From: Heloderma charlesbogerti
Taxonomy: Eukaryota > Chordata > Lepidosauria > Squamata > Helodermatidae
Assembly (NCBI GenBank): GCA_026122225.1
Contig: JANEZZ010000468.1
Span: 335,001 to 399,000, forward strand
Length of the DNA stretch: 64,000 nt
Reading direction: 5' to 3'
Below the pieces are notes generated by a model, which was given only the letters and a program-made list of their open reading frames with translations, was not told where the DNA came from and made no database searches. The first letter of the stretch is position 1. The number at the start of each line of letters is the position of its first letter. Below, in pieces: positions 11,955 through 24,190 of this stretch. Made by a program: the position numbers and the translations under genes.

Positions 11955-12284
11955 CCAGGGGCGCAGAGCCTCAGGCCCAGGGGCCAAATCTGGCTCTCTG
12001 ATGGTCCCAATCCAGCCCTCCAGGGTTCTCCAAATGGCCATACCCCTTTCCCCCCAACCACCAATCACTTGGTGGTTTCCTGCTTTTTGTGCATTCTTCT
12101 CTGCATTTAAAAGCTTGAAATGGCTCTTCTAAAAATTGGATACTGGCAGTAAGAGCTTTAAGCTGAAATATGCTGAGATTTTTGGCCCTTCCCCTTTTGC
12201 TTTCAGTCTCCCTCCCCCTTGCCCTGCAAGAGCTTTTCCTAAATGGAATTCAGCCCTCCGGCTGAAAGAGGTTCTGCACCCCTG
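11955..12284. mobile_element. Non-autonomous hAT-type element (family 1)
   Basis: It is bounded by inverted ends CAGGGGCGCAGAGCCTC and GAGGTTCTGCACCCCTG. Flanking octamers ACATAGAG and CCCTAGAG agree at 6 of 8 positions, as expected for an old 8-bp hAT target duplication. The interior shares the block CTGGCAGTAAGAGCTTTAAG with the copies at 16411, 33723 and 53401. It has no transposase. Confidence 0.75.
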
Positions 12285-12292
12285 CCCTAGAG

Positions 12293-13209
12293 GTGGGGAT
12301 TTCACAGTTGGAGATGTATCCAAGAGAAGTGTTTGCATTGCCAAAGGCAGAGTGCCTGAATATGTTTCTAAAGTTGCTCTAGACAAGAGTGCAGGTTCCT
12401 CGAGAAAGTCCAAGTGCAAAACTTGAAGGGAAAAGAGGAGACTTCATATTCTGTCCTTGCACTTTGCTACTGTAAAACACTTCCTTTTTACTTCCAAAAA
12501 TCAGGGTTTGATACTTTTGCAGCCTTGCTGCAACTTGCAGCAAGATTGTAGCAGGAGGAATTGCAAATCCCCCTTTGCCCATGCAAAAGCGTCATGTGAG
12601 ACAAAGAATGTCTACTCATTTAGTTATTCATAAGAACTGGACAAAAGGAAGAAAACACAGGTGCCTGTTGGCACCTTCATCCAGGATAAAATCCTGGATG
12701 CTGGAGTATTTTAAGTGCACCGAACTGGCATTCAACAACAGCACACTAGATCTGATGGTTTTTGCGGTTTCCTTGCATGACACCTCTTACTTGACTAAGC
12801 ACCTTTCTCCTTGATTGGCTTGTCCCCACCCAACAAAACTGTGCTGTTCTGATGGCTAGGAAGCATTGCAGGGAGACCCTTTGGGGAAAGAGTCCTTCAC
12901 AGCTGCCACTCTGCAACAATATCAGGAATGAGCATCTGTCTGGACCAGGAAAGAGCATTGTGGGACAGGAGGAGGATGGGTGGAGTGAAAGGAAGAAAGG
13001 AGAAGTCAAAGAGCCAGGTGCATGGGTAAAATTTATTTGCATGTTGACTGCATGTGCACATTTAAAATGATGCTTGTGTGCACCAGTAAGGCCTGAATTA
13101 CCCCTACCTATGCTTTTCCAGTGGAGGGACTGAAATATTTGTTCATTGCTTCTCATGTTTCTCAAGTGCAATGTTGCAAGTGGATAAACTCAGCAGAAGG
13201 TAGATATTG
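12293..13209. other. Intronic sequence without assigned feature
   Basis: It contains a small perfect hairpin-like motif at 12679-12697 (TCCAGGAT...ATCCTGGA). A 141-codon frame on the - strand (12746-13171) has no recognisable features and is probably chance. Confidence 0.45.
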
Positions 13210-13450
13210 CTCCATTTGGAATAATTTTACTTTATATTTTATTTGAGAATGTATTTGTCACCTTTCAACACAAAAGTTTTCTCAAGATGGCTTACAGTTC
13301 AAATAATAAGACACTTTAAAGTTTTAGATGGTAGATTTAACTAAAAGCAGCAGCATAAAATGATTTCAACTAGACCAATAAAACCCATATTGTTAACAGC
13401 AAAGAGAAATTCAATTCAAAATCCCAACTTTAAAAAGCTTCTTTCTAGTG
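13210..13450 (-). mobile_element. L2-like LINE 3' UTR, reverse orientation
   Basis: Read in reverse, this AT-rich segment has the order typical of L2-type 3' ends: an A/T-rich UTR, then CAAGATGGCTTACAGTT-like (reverse of AACTGTAAGCCATCTTGAG), then a short worn tail. No coding part remains. Confidence 0.5.
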
Positions 13451-16402
13451 CAACACCGACAACTACCATGAAGAAAAATGGATCTGCCTTGGAGTAAATG
13501 ACAGGAAGCACAAGGTATACCCTAAGATTAAAATTTCCATCTCTTCATTTTTAAAAAAAACAACAACTGCATGCACTCTTGCTGTTGCTTTTCTGCGCAT
13601 TTTTAGGGCTGCTGATGAGTGCTTCTCTCTTTCTGACTGGGTCTGATCTTCCAGGGCTATCATAAGCACAGCACTCTAAGGTTCTAATTTAGCCCTCGTC
13701 CCAGGCACTATTCTTCTTATAACCATTGCCTTTCCGTCTTCTACATGTGTCTTTCTCTCCCGCCCTCCCTTTAATTAGCCTTCTTACTGCATGGAACAGT
13801 TTGCAGATATATATGGAAAACAGCCTACACTTTCCCAGGAGCAGGGCTTGCTGGGAAGTGGGGAGGGGGGAGAGAGGAGAGAGAGACTAGCTGCAAGCTG
13901 GCTCTCTCCTGGAGTGGAGAACTCTTTTTTCCTATTGCATTCACTTTTTGAAATTTTGTTTAACCCTTTATGGGTCTCAGATGGAAGAAAAGTTTTTATA
14001 AGCTTTTCTTTTATTGTTGAATTTCAGCAGAGTCACTGCAAATTCTCATCTAAAGATGCTCCCCTTTCCCTAGTTTAGGAGGCCACCATTGTTTGCTGTG
14101 AGCTGAAGCTGTCGATATATACTGTATTTGCCATGCTAAATCCCAAGGAATTTGGAGTGTAAGGGCTCTGTGATTTCATTGTGAGAATTCTGGGATTTTA
14201 AATTAGATAAATTTGAATTTAAATGCACTGAAGTCCCAAAGTCACTTTGAACTGGGATGTTGATTTGCACCTTTTTATCATATCCTGGAGGTGTCCTGTG
14301 CAGAGAACAAGGAACTTTACATATACCAGTCATTCTCCAGTATGTGTGACATTTAACTTTAGATCCACAAAGGCTATATTAGAATGCTGCAAACTCCATC
14401 AAAGATCCTGACTCTCTAGAGTAAGCTATAGAGACTTGCAGCATTAGCTCTAAAAGTCCCCGATGCCAGTTGTCAAAGACATCAGCATGCTAGTAGATTC
14501 CCAGAGGGTGGCCTGCTGCTCTCCATGAAAACAGGCTGTCTCTTAGTAGTAATTTGAGGGCTGCTTCATAGAATTACCTCCCACACATACATTTTTACAC
14601 AGCCAAAGCTTCTTTGTAGGTCAGGGGTGGAGGGGAAACATCAAACCCACAGTTAGATAACTGCATGTGATTATAGACATGTACAGCATTACATGTAAAC
14701 CTGTATATGTGTGCTGGGAAGTCACAGCCAATAACAGATTTCCAATACATGTACATTCAGAAAAATACACACCTGTGTAGTCATATCAAATCATGATCTG
14801 CAGTTTTCAAAATGTGAAGGCCAGGGCCTTTCATGATCCCCCCCTCCCCCGCACTCCTTTAAACGACAGCACATTCTACTAGCTTAACCAGAAGCAACAG
14901 AGGCAAAATATGGGATGGACAAGACTAGATGCCCAAGTCTAGTCTTTGGCTGGTGCCTTTCTCCCTCTTGACATGCTCTACAGACAGCATGCATAATTCC
15001 ATCAATGACAAGCATTAATTTCCCCTGCCCCAAGGTCAGAAAATGGCTCCGGTTCTTTGGGATTCCACCTTGTGCGCTCCCTGACATTTGCGATGCGGCC
15101 ACTTAACAGCTATCCCACACAGTTCTAACTAGAACATCATAGAACTGGGCATAGGGTTGGCAACTACCAGAAGTCCATTGTTCAGAGTAGGACAAGGAAC
15201 CTTCAAGTCAGAGTAAACCATTTCACAGCCTTGAGGACAACAAATGACCAGTCAGGATGGCTCTGCAGCCAGGGAGCAGAGGAAAAGGAAGCAGGACCTT
15301 AACCACATGACAGGGAAGGAGAATTGCCTCAGATACTCATGGAACTTTAGAACCAGTCATGGTATCACCCCCCCCATGTGTGGAACATGGGACCTTGATT
15401 CACTTAGTTATTCAAAAGATGTGGGGGGCAGGGAAGAAAGACAGCAGGAAGCTGTCTCTCCCAGTGGGAGTTTGGCTGGTGGAACTCAACAATGATAAAA
15501 GAATGCTTAAAAGCGTAATTGCGCATTGATTACTCCAAGGAAGGTAAACATTTCAAGTTTATCAAAGCCATTGCCAGGGAAACCTTTGATTGTGCAAAGC
15601 ATTTCAGAGAAAGGGTTATGGAACTGCATTTTCCCAAGCAGAGCTTTGCCCTGTAAGCAAACAGATCAGAAAGAGAACAAAGGACCACTTTCATTTTGGG
15701 TGCAGTCCAGAATGGCTTTGCCATAGCCAAGCATATGGCTATTTCTGACCATCCCCGTCTCTAAAATAGAGATTCTCCTTCCCTCTTTGGGGGCACACAC
15801 TCGAAAGAGGTTGTTATTCTAGACCAATTCCTTTAAAATAAGAGGAGATGATAATCTTGTGTGTTTTATATGCCATGGTTGTGTATGTGATGTGCATTAG
15901 AAACAAAGATGAATTCAGCTTTGGGTGGGGATGCCTCCCAGTTCTTAAAGCTCTAATAGGGTCTCAAGTGGCTTTTGTTGATATTAATCCCAAAGCAGCT
16001 TTACAAATAATTAAAAAAAGTGGTTTGATGTCACAGGCCAGCTCATGACAGAGAACAGAAGCTTGAATTTGACAGACCTTGCAGGGTCACAACTCTTAGT
16101 GGGAGGAAATGACACAGCCTATTTTAAGCCCCTGAGAGAGTTTCAAGCTAGGAATCCCCTCACCCTACTGCCAGAAATAACTGAAATGTGTTTGTCAGCT
16201 GGCAGTGGTGATTCCACAACCATTCCATGTGTTTTCCCTGTTGTCTTCCCTGCCTCTCCTGTTTGGCCCCTTTGTGGCATTGTACTGTCAATCTTTCCTC
16301 CGTGTTTAGGCCTGTTCCACTCTTCAAAGCAGCGTGCAGAATCATTGTTCAGATCCCTGCCTGGCCTCCAGTAGAGCTGCCATGAGAAGGCTTCTCTTGT
16401 GG
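13451..16402. other. Intronic sequence without assigned feature
   Basis: About 3 kb with no recognised exon or mobile element. Local features are a purine-rich stretch at 13859-13888 and C-runs at 14839-14850 and 15368-15375. Open frames of up to about 110 codons (for example 16045-16374) lack motifs. Confidence 0.5.
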
Positions 16403-16410
16403 CTTTAAGG

Positions 16411-16729
16411 CAGGGGTGTCAAACGTCAGGGTCACAGGCTGGATCTGGCCTATGTGGCTTCCCCAGATGGCCACTCCCCTTTCCTCCAACCACCAGTCGT
16501 ATGGTGGTTTCCCGGCTTTTGTGCAGGTTTTTCCCCCCATTCTAAAAGTTGGGATGGCTCTCCTAAGGCTTCATTACTGGCAGTAAGAGCTTTAAGCTAA
16601 AATATGCTGGTACTTTTGGGCCTGCTCCCTTTTCCTTCATTGCCACCTACCACTGCAATACAGCCTGGGAGAGCTTCTCCAAAATTGAATTTGGCCTTTG
16701 GGCTGAAAGAGATTTGACACCCCTCTCCC
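16411..16729. mobile_element. Non-autonomous hAT-type element (family 1)
   Basis: The inverted ends are CAGGGGTGTCAAA and TTTGACACCCCT. Flanking octamers CTTTAAGG (16403-16410) and CCTTAAGG (16730-16737) agree at 7 of 8 positions. The interior carries the family block CTGGCAGTAAGAGCTTTAAG. A few extra pyrimidines separate the right end from the flanking octamer. Confidence 0.8.
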
Positions 16730-16737
16730 CCTTAAGG

Positions 16738-18084
16738 ACTGGTTCACACTTTGTATAATACTTGTGTTTTGTCACCTATATATACGTATGTAAAGGGGAG
16801 ATTCACATCTCCACTCAGGAGCACAGGGTGGACCTATACTTGTGAGTCACGATTGGCCATACTACCCACCCTGGCCTATGTCTCCTGCATGGTTGGAGAT
16901 TCACATCTCCCCTTCACGTGCATAAATGGCAACATGCTCCATGGGACAAAGTGGGACTTACTTCTGAGTAAACATGCATAGGACTGACCTGTTAATCACC
17001 ACTAGAAGAACCCAGGGAGAGTCCTAAGCATCTGAGGGAGAACTGTATTGAAAGGACAATCAGGTGACTCTGGGGTTTGGAGTTACTGCTTTTGCCTTCC
17101 CCATGAAACCTGTTTTCTAGACAAGGACAAGAGAAAACAGTCGTTGAGTTTTTAAAAATTCTGGTATAAAACATGCATTAGGAGCCAACCATGAAAAAAC
17201 TGTAGTAAAACTCTCAGCACAATTCTCATATTAAAGTTACCACAGGAATAACTCAGGGTTGAAAATGATGTGTGCAAATTGCAAAAATGTATGAGCAGGT
17301 GGGAAGCTGTAGGGAAGGTGTTGAGTGTGGCAAAGTGAGATTGTTAGGTCTGTCTTCCACTGAGCACACTGGAGTTTCTCTTTTCAAGTTACAATGGAAG
17401 TCGGTCCGATCATTCATTCTGTTCCCCCTTCACCCCCCTGGGATTCTTGTTCCTGTTTCCTTCCATGAATGCTCTTCTATGAATTCGTTTCCGCACTTTG
17501 AGGGATGCCCTGCAGGGCAAGTTTATTTGCAGGATGTTGGCTGAGAGGTGTGGAGTAGCTTGATTCTGGTACTTAAACTAAAACGAGTTTGGGGATACAA
17601 TGCCAGTGCTAGCTCACATGTAAAATACTCATGAGAACCAGTTAAATAATCCACTGGAAATGTAGCTCTTGTATGGTCAGGTTAGCACATGTTCTGTGCT
17701 TCCATAACCTGGAAACATTGTTCTTGTACGCCCAGGTAGCATATGTATTCTGTGCTTTAATAACTTCAACACACAAGCTTTAAGAACCTTCAATACAGGA
17801 AGTTGGAACTTGGTGCTTCCTAGCCCTTTTCCCTTAAGTAACAGAAGCAGAATACATTTTATTGTATCTTTGTGTGTGTGCACGCCTGCATGCATGTGCA
17901 AATGTCCTTTAAACTAGAGCTTTGCTTTTGTTGTCACACATACCTTGGATTTTTAATGTATTTATTAGCAGGTTGCCAGGAGTTCTGGCATGACAGTATT
18001 GAAGGGCAAAGTCATAAGAATAATCAGGATGGAGTATAATTGCAACAAAATGCATTACATTGATGCATTAATTATGGCAGCATG
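16738..18084. other. Intronic sequence; half copy of a palindromic repeat
   Basis: Positions 16957-16987 (acttctgagtaaacatgcat...) match one arm of the palindromic repeat at 58-149. The remainder shows a short GT-rich patch at 17870-17900 and no exon. Confidence 0.45.
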
Positions 18085-18360
18085 GGAAGGCACAATTTTA
18101 TTGATTGTTTATCTGCTGTGTTAAGTGATTGTTTTATTGTGTGGTTTTATCTGGTTGTTAGCATTTATGCTGAAATTTACAGGATATAAATGAAATATTT
18201 ATAAATATTTATACTTACTCTGCTGTGTTTTTACTTGTGTTTTTACTGTCTTTGTTTTATTGTTTTAATCAAGTTTTTATTTTTTAAAAATCCTATGACT
18301 GTAAGCTTCCTTGAGTGACATTTTCTTGGTAGAAAGGTGGGCTACAAATCAAATAAGCTA
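18085..18360 (+). mobile_element. L2-type LINE 3' UTR
   Basis: T-rich 3' UTR in the L2 order, with repeated GTTTTTACT and TTTTATTGT units. It ends with CTTCCTTGAGTGACATTTTC and AGAAAGGTGGGCTACAAATC, the characteristic L2/CR1-type terminal block. No coding portion is present. Confidence 0.65.
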
Positions 18361-18633
18361 TCATAAAGTAACATAACAAAATCTGCATCTATGCAGAGTT
18401 CCTATGTTCTACTGGACTGTCTGCATGGTGGACATGTTTTGTGGCTGACCAAAATGAGGGGGAGGAGTACGGCTCAGGAAATTGTGTGTGCTTCCAGTCC
18501 TAGAAGGACAATGGGTAATGGTGTATGTGGTATATGGCAGAATAGGGGACAGAGGAATAAAACAACAGAACCAGCTGTGTGATAGCTCACAGCTACTAAT
18601 CATAGGGTTGAGGGGACATGAAGATCCTATGTT
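18361..18633. other. Intronic sequence without assigned feature
   Basis: Short spacer between an L2 end and a hairpin MITE. Nothing else was recognised. Confidence 0.45.
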
Positions 18634-18771
18634 CTGGGAGTGGGGAACCTGTGGCCCTCCAGATGTTGCTGGACTCCAAACTCCCGTCACTCCAACTGCC
18701 TGGCCGATAATCAGGGATGATGGGATTTGTAGTCCAACAACATTTGGAGGGCCACAGGTTCCCCACTCCTG
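18634..18771. mobile_element. Hairpin MITE (hAT-type ends)
   Basis: It is a near-perfect palindrome: the left arm GGGGAACCTGTGGCCCTCCA is matched by TGGAGGGCCACAGGTTCCCC on the right, with inner arms carrying ACTCC and TTGTAGTCCAACAACAT. This ~135-bp fold-back element recurs in this window at 21443, 24051, 26056, 33280 and 60316. Confidence 0.85.
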
Positions 18772-19777
18772 ATCTACTCTATCTCCCCCCCCCCACCTCG
18801 GTTAGAGGGCATTTGTTTCTGATTGAGGGGTGTAAGCAGAGGCATGCTCACTTGGCAGCTCTTCTGGAATGGGATGGGCCTGGGTGGGGCTTGTTCTTAT
18901 CCTTAGGCAAAAGTAGAGAAAGGGGCACATCATATTTTAGTGTACAAAGTGTTTAACACATGCACATGTAAATAGCAGTAAATATTTTGATTTATATATC
19001 TTGGTTGCAATTATTATTCTGTTTTTGTTTTGTGTTTTACGTTTTCGTACAGATGTTTTATATTGTAAAACAATATAGGAGGAATGCTTTAGGAATGTCT
19101 GTAAAAAAAAATTGAAAAACAAGTGATAGATTTCTAAATATAGAGATTTATGTGTTCCTAAACAGAAACCACACCAAAGAGATGGTCGTCTGGTCCTTTG
19201 AGGGGAGACGGGAGTTCCTAGTAGTCACAATTCCTGTCTGCATTGAATCAGTATTTCCCTGGTGACTTTAGACATCCAGAAAAAGGCTTGCGTGACTTGC
19301 ATCAATCCTGCCACAAGAGACCACAGGTTGCCTGAATGATAAGACGCTGGGGGTGGGGGTGGGGTGGCCTTGGTTGTAAGTCCTCCCACGTATTTTTAAG
19401 GTTTGTCCTCCTTACTCATGTTCTTTCCTCTGATCCTCTTGTGATAACTGGCTGATAGCGTGTGCCCGAGATCTCCCTTTGCTGCATCACTTGTGTTCCC
19501 AGAGGGCGGATCTGCACAGTAGACGCTTCAAAAGGAGGGGAAGCTTTCTCCAAAATAATCCCATCCCCTGTGAGCCAGAAGCATGCAGATGGCCCCACGT
19601 GCAGGCTTGGCAGAAACTCTGCTGGGAACAGCCCATCTGCTGAGTTGGGGGAATCTCTTCGCTTGCAGAAGCCTGCTGCAGTCTGTGGTGTGACGATCCC
19701 TCTGGGAGGAGGAGGGAACACCTCTGTGTTTGACAGGATTCCATTTTTGTGCTTTAAAAGGAAGTAAAGCAGTGCCC

Positions 19778-19815
<38 letters not shown>

Positions 19816-20429
19816 CTCCCCACACACTGATTGCTGAGCACAGGACTGGCAGCCAGGGATTTAGCAATGAACAGTTATCCTTCAGGGCTTTTGTCCGGGA
19901 GTCCCAGCACACTTCACAAAACCCTGATGGTGAAGATTTAGGATGCCTTCCTTTGCTGTGGTGGTGGGGATGGCCAGGCAAAGACAGTCAGGTCCATGTT
20001 TTCTTCTGGTTGCACACGTCAAGGAATTTGGCACTTGACACTGGGATTGCGTTTTGGTTTCAAATCCAAATGCTCTGTTCTCATTTAGGCAGCAGACTCT
20101 GTGTTGAGATGGGATCACTGACAAAGCCTGACGAAGTGGGATGAGGGCAAGGGGGAGGCGAGTTTTAAAGCGAAGCACAGGTGAGCAGGAAAAGGTAGCT
20201 GAACAATTCCTCTGTTCGCACTTCCCTCCATTCCCCTAGCCTTTATTTATTTGTTTCCTAGTGAACAGACCTGGCTTTGCACGAGTGGCACTAGCCATTA
20301 ATTTGATACAGCATAGCCTTCACCCAAACTTACAGAGCTGTCAGAATTGGATATGTTGTCCCCTCCTCCCTCCTTCTGAGTAAAGCCATGTTCTCTGGCA
20401 CCCCTAGGCCAGTGCTTGGAGGAGAGACC
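18772..20429. other. Intronic sequence with a CTGT microsatellite
   Basis: It contains the tract listed at 19777-19812 and G-rich tracts at 19349-19364. The moderately GC-rich stretch 19440-19740 has open frames on both strands but no domain motifs or supported splice sites. Confidence 0.45.
19777..19812 (+). repeat. (CTGT)n microsatellite
   Basis: Nine or so CTGT units, then CTCTC. Confidence 0.97.
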
Positions 20430-20512
20430 ACCTCGGAGCCACATGTAGCCACCTTGAGTTCCATGATGGAAGAAAGGTGGGATATAAATGAAATGAAAAT
20501 GAAATGAATGGC
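20430..20512 (+). mobile_element. L2/CR1-type LINE terminal block
   Basis: GTAGCCACCTTGAGTTCCAT followed by GAAAGGTGGGATATAAATGA and (AAATG)n is the common last ~70 bp of L2-type elements with a short microsatellite tail. Only the extreme 3' end is present. Confidence 0.65.
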
Positions 20513-21296
20513 CCCTGCCATGGTGCACCCTGTAGCCCTCTGAGGGAGAGGTCTGTCCACTCCATTCTCCTGATGGGGGCTGCCCTACAGCAGCAGGGAG
20601 GAACAGGCATATGGGTGTGTTCTTTGGCCTACTAATCCCCGCTGGCTCCAAACTGTATGGACTGCTGAGCTATGTGCTGGTTAAGGAAGTCTTCCCCTAG
20701 TGGCTGAAGATGTTACTGCAGGCTTCAGCCACATGGACACATTTGAATTAATCAAAATTAATTAAAGCATTTTATAAACAAAATAACCTGGAGGCACACA
20801 CCCCTAGGGGCCCCTTAGTATGCATGCCAAGTTTCAGTTGTCAGAGAGGCTTACAAAGATCAGTAGTAAGACAGTCCCTGCCCTCAGGCTTCCATTCTAA
20901 GACATGACGCTCAAGGAAAATGGGATGGAGAATGTAGGGTGGGGAAAGAAAGCAAGCTCAAGCATCAGTCCTTCAAAGTTACTGCTCTTGCAGTGACCAG
21001 CTGCAATGGAAAGATTTTGGCTAGCCTGATGGAATGGCTGCAGCAAGGTGATACTTTAAGGAGGGCCAACACATCTGGCCCCTCAGCAGCTTGGATGGAA
21101 CATCCTTCTCTCCCTGTGCTGCAGCCTGATGGAATGGCCACTTTAAAAAGCCATTTTTCCCCCCTATGGGCCTCTATGACTGGAAGCAGTTTCCTCTGGA
21201 TGGGAACTGTTGTAACAATAAGTAGGTTCAGAGACAAAAACATGGATATGGGAATGGTCCTTCTCCACCCACCTATGCAACACTTTAAATCTTTAT
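20513..21296. other. Intronic sequence without assigned feature
   Basis: The phrase CCTGATGGAATGG occurs twice (21027 and 21126), with similar flanks on both sides, suggesting an old local duplication. No exon was recognised. Confidence 0.4.
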
Positions 21297-21366
21297 TTGA
21301 TTTATTTATTACATTTCTATACCGCCCAATAGATGAAGCTCTTTGGGCAGTTCGCAACAATTAAAA
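21297..21366 (-). mobile_element. L2-type LINE terminal block, reverse orientation
   Basis: ATTTATTTATTACATTTCTA followed by CCGCCCAATAGATGAAGCTC and GGGCAGTTCGCAACAATTAA is close to the reverse-strand 3' end of the L2 at 54318-54370 (CCGCCCAATAGCCGAAGCTC). This is the same subfamily. Confidence 0.75.
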
Positions 21367-21442
21367 TGGCAAAATAACAACATAAAAATACAACATGTGG
21401 CCCTTGCTTTGTAGGGACACATCCCATCTAGTTTTAGACCAG

Positions 21443-21570
21443 CACCGGGGAATATTTGGTCCTCCAGCTGTTGCTGGACAGCAACTCCCCTCACCATTGG
21501 CTATGCTGGCTAGGACTGATGGGAATTGTAGTCCAACAACATCTGGAGGGCCACAGACTGCGCACTCCTG
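21443..21570. mobile_element. Hairpin MITE (hAT-type ends)
   Basis: The arms TTTGGTCCTCCAGCTGTTGC and CAACATCTGGAGGGCCACAG, and the inner GGCTATGCTGGCTAGGACTG, match the copy at 18634-18771. The ends are more worn and no clear target duplication was found. Confidence 0.8.
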
Positions 21571-22805
21571 TTTCAGACATAGGCACGCATAAATAAGCAA
21601 CACTTTCAAATGGGTCGAGCTTGTAGTGTTTGAACTATCCTTGTGGCCAGATGTATACCATGACCTAAAGATTTTCTGTAGGGAAATCTGCCCTAGGCCC
21701 GTATTTGACTTCAAGACCTTTCAAGCAAGACTGGAAACAACTTTTGAAAATATAGTAATTGGTGACCTTCCCAAAGTCACATGGGTAAGTTGCATGAGTT
21801 AGAACACAATAGTCCTGTATCTTCTTAACCGAAGAATTAAACTTGCTCCCTAAATGATAATTACATGCAGTTCCCTGAATTTTTGTGGTCTTAGATAGGT
21901 TTCAAAAAAAGATACCAACAGGGGATAAGAGATCAGTTTGTCTTGTGTATACATGTTCTGCAGTTACAAAACATGTGTTTTATTTCTAAAACACTGATTA
22001 TTTTTTTGCAGCTTGTTTGCTGTCCTAGAAAATGCTGCAAAATGAGTCAGGTTTTATGTGTTCTGTGATACCCATGTGTTCTTTATTCATGTCTGGGCAG
22101 CAAATGTTGCTAGGTTTGGAAGGGCTGTGTACTTTCTTGGCTTTCTAATCTTGGGCAGCGGAAAGACTCGTTGTGATAGGCCATGGAGACTTTTAAGGCA
22201 GGCATCTCTGTGATTCAACTATGAATTGTTTCATACTTGTGCCCATTCAGCAGAGTTATATACCATGATAATCAAAAAGGTGATACGCTGAAGCCTCTTC
22301 AAGCATACAGCTTATGCCAACATCAGCAGTTTTATCTGCGCCTACTGGAATGTTGTCTGGTAGAGAGATGAGAAGATCTTGCGAAGTGATTTGGCTTTGG
22401 CTTTTTGTTAAATGGACTGTGAAATGGGCCTGAACTATTGCTCTTTTCTCTGTCTAGTATGTGTCTTCTGCATTTCTTTCCCAGCCTTTGGAATCCTGGT
22501 GTCTCCTTCAACTCTCCCACATGAACTGCTTCGCTGTATCGTTTGGCTAATGATACATGTTTTTGTTCGGCGACACTGCCTAAACATCCATGAACATGAT
22601 AGGAAACACAGAGAAGTAAATTGTCGGACCAGGACTGCATAGGATATTTCTGCTACTAGTATCCCATATGCTGTCTTTGAATAGATTACAGGGTTACTGT
22701 GTTTTGTCACCAGACCATCTAAAATAAATTGGTATGCTTCCAGTTGTATGGATTTGACATCAATATGTGATCATCGTCCTCAATATGAAATGTCAGTAAA
22801 TAATG
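21571..22805. other. Intronic sequence without assigned feature
   Basis: Frames on the - strand around 22332-22710 stay open for about 100 codons in two phases. No motif, conserved-domain pattern or splice context was recognised, so no gene is called. Confidence 0.45.
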
Positions 22806-22943
22806 TGTAGCACTTGTTTAGCACATTTCACATGTGCAAGGGGTTTCACATACGTTTATTTCAGCAGTCTGTACAAAAGCCTTGTAAAATAGGTCGGTAT
22901 TATTATCTTCTTATTGCATATAGGAGCTGAAGCTTGCCTAAGA
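22806..22943 (+). mobile_element. MIR-type (CORE) SINE fragment
   Basis: The order of landmarks fits MIR: AGCACTTGTTTAGCACATTTC, then CACATGTGCAAGG, TTTCACATACGTTTATTTCA, CCTTGTAAAATAGGTCGGTA, TTATTATCTTCTTATTGCAT and GGAGCTGAAGCTTGCCTAAG. The internal A/B boxes are not preserved. MIR is an ancient amniote-wide SINE. Confidence 0.6.
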
Positions 22944-22945
22944 CA

Positions 22946-23260
22946 CTGGTGAGCAACCTCCAGCCCTAGAAAACTGTATGTGTCCCTCGGCCTAATTTCA
23001 AAAGCAGTCTGTAAGCAATCAGTTCAGACCTCTGGCAAGAGTGGTCTGTCTTTCTCCTAGCAATCTGCTGCGTGCGGAGTAAGAGGGAGGGAAACGGGTG
23101 GAGGTGGGAGGGGGAAAGGGTGTGACAGAGAGAAAAGTGGGGGGTAGGTGGCCTCACCAGTGTTGTCTCTGGCCCCATCCACTGCTGGCATGTAGCCCCT
23201 GACAGATTACCCCAAGGGGAATGTGTTCCTCCACAGGAAAAGAGGGTCCCCCACCTCTGG
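22946..23260. mobile_element. Non-autonomous hAT-type element
   Basis: The left end CTGGTGAGCAACCTCC and right end GAGGGTCCCCCACCTCTGG are imperfect inverted repeats. The flanks CCTAAGAC (22937-22944) and CCTAAGGA (23261-23268) agree at 7 of 8 positions. The interior is purine-rich at 23070-23145. It differs internally from family 1. Confidence 0.6.
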
Positions 23261-23270
23261 CCTAAGGACA

Positions 23271-24050
23271 CCCAGTGTGCTGATTGCCAAGCCACGATAA
23301 GAACCATGAGACTTCTAGCTCAACCCCCAGCCATATGCTCACCCCATTTCCACCCATTCTTGGTGACCACTTCAAAAAATGTATTTGCACAGGAATGGTT
23401 CATGGAAGAGGAACCATCAAATTGTTTCTTTCAAGTCCACTGCTGGCCTGAACGGAGCCCGCTCCTTGCAAATGTTCATTTCTCTCTCTCTCCCCTCACC
23501 ACCTCACACCAACCACTTAACTCCACAGGCTTAGAAAATAAATCCATTGAAGCCAGGGCAGACAAGCTAAACTGCCAGTTCCCAGGTCTTTCTCTTAGAG
23601 TTGTTTTCAGTGTGGGCAAGTTGGGTGGGGTTCATTCTGTCTCACTGCTTGGCCTAGGCCCAACTCCACCTTGGATACATGTGAAGTTTGGGCTGTTTGT
23701 GGAGTTCAGAGTCAGTCCCTTAGTCTCACTTCAGCTTCTCTGCCGGCAGTAAAATTGCTAGGTTTACTCAGCCTGCTGCGCTCCTTATATTATTATCTGC
23801 ACTCCAAAGCAATGGAAAGAGTGAATGCATCATACTGTTCCTTTGGGATTGGGATAAGAACCAAGAGGCATCTTGCAAGTGGGTTGCTTGCATGAAGTTT
23901 TGGGGAGGAGCCATAGTAGCTTCATGGTGCAGCACATGTGCCTTGTTTATAGAGGTTTGTTCCTGACATCTCCAGTTAAAAGGATCGAAGTAGCAGTTGC
24001 TGGAAAAGAATGCCTGGGACTTAAGACAGCTACTGCGAATTAGAGCAGAC
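23271..24050. other. Intronic sequence without assigned feature
   Basis: A 148-codon open frame (23306-23752, +) is visible but has no motif or splice support. Otherwise unassigned. Confidence 0.45.
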
Positions 24051-24190
24051 CGAGGGTAGAGGCAACCTGGTGTCCTCCAGATGGTTTGGATTACAATTCT
24101 CATAAGCCCCAGCTAGCATGACCAATGGTCAGGGATTCTGGGAGTTGTAGTTGAAAACATCTGGAGGGCACCACGTTGCCTCTACCCCTG
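24051..24190. mobile_element. Hairpin MITE (hAT-type ends)
   Basis: Left GGTAGAGGCAACCTGGTGTC and right GGCACCACGTTGCCTCTACC are inverted. The inner CTCATAAGCCCCAGCTAGCA and ATTCTGGGAGTTGTAGTTGA pair in the same way as the other copies. It is a close relative of the 18634 element with a different outer arm. Confidence 0.8.

Noticed and set aside
19416..19841. Frame with a Thr-Asp-Arg-Gln repeat
   Set aside because: It is the reverse translation of the (CTGT)n tract.
22332..22710. Overlapping - strand frames with histidine- and cysteine-rich residues, possible zinc-binding exon
   Set aside because: The spacing of Cys/His fits no known finger, both frames are equally open, and no splice sites frame them.
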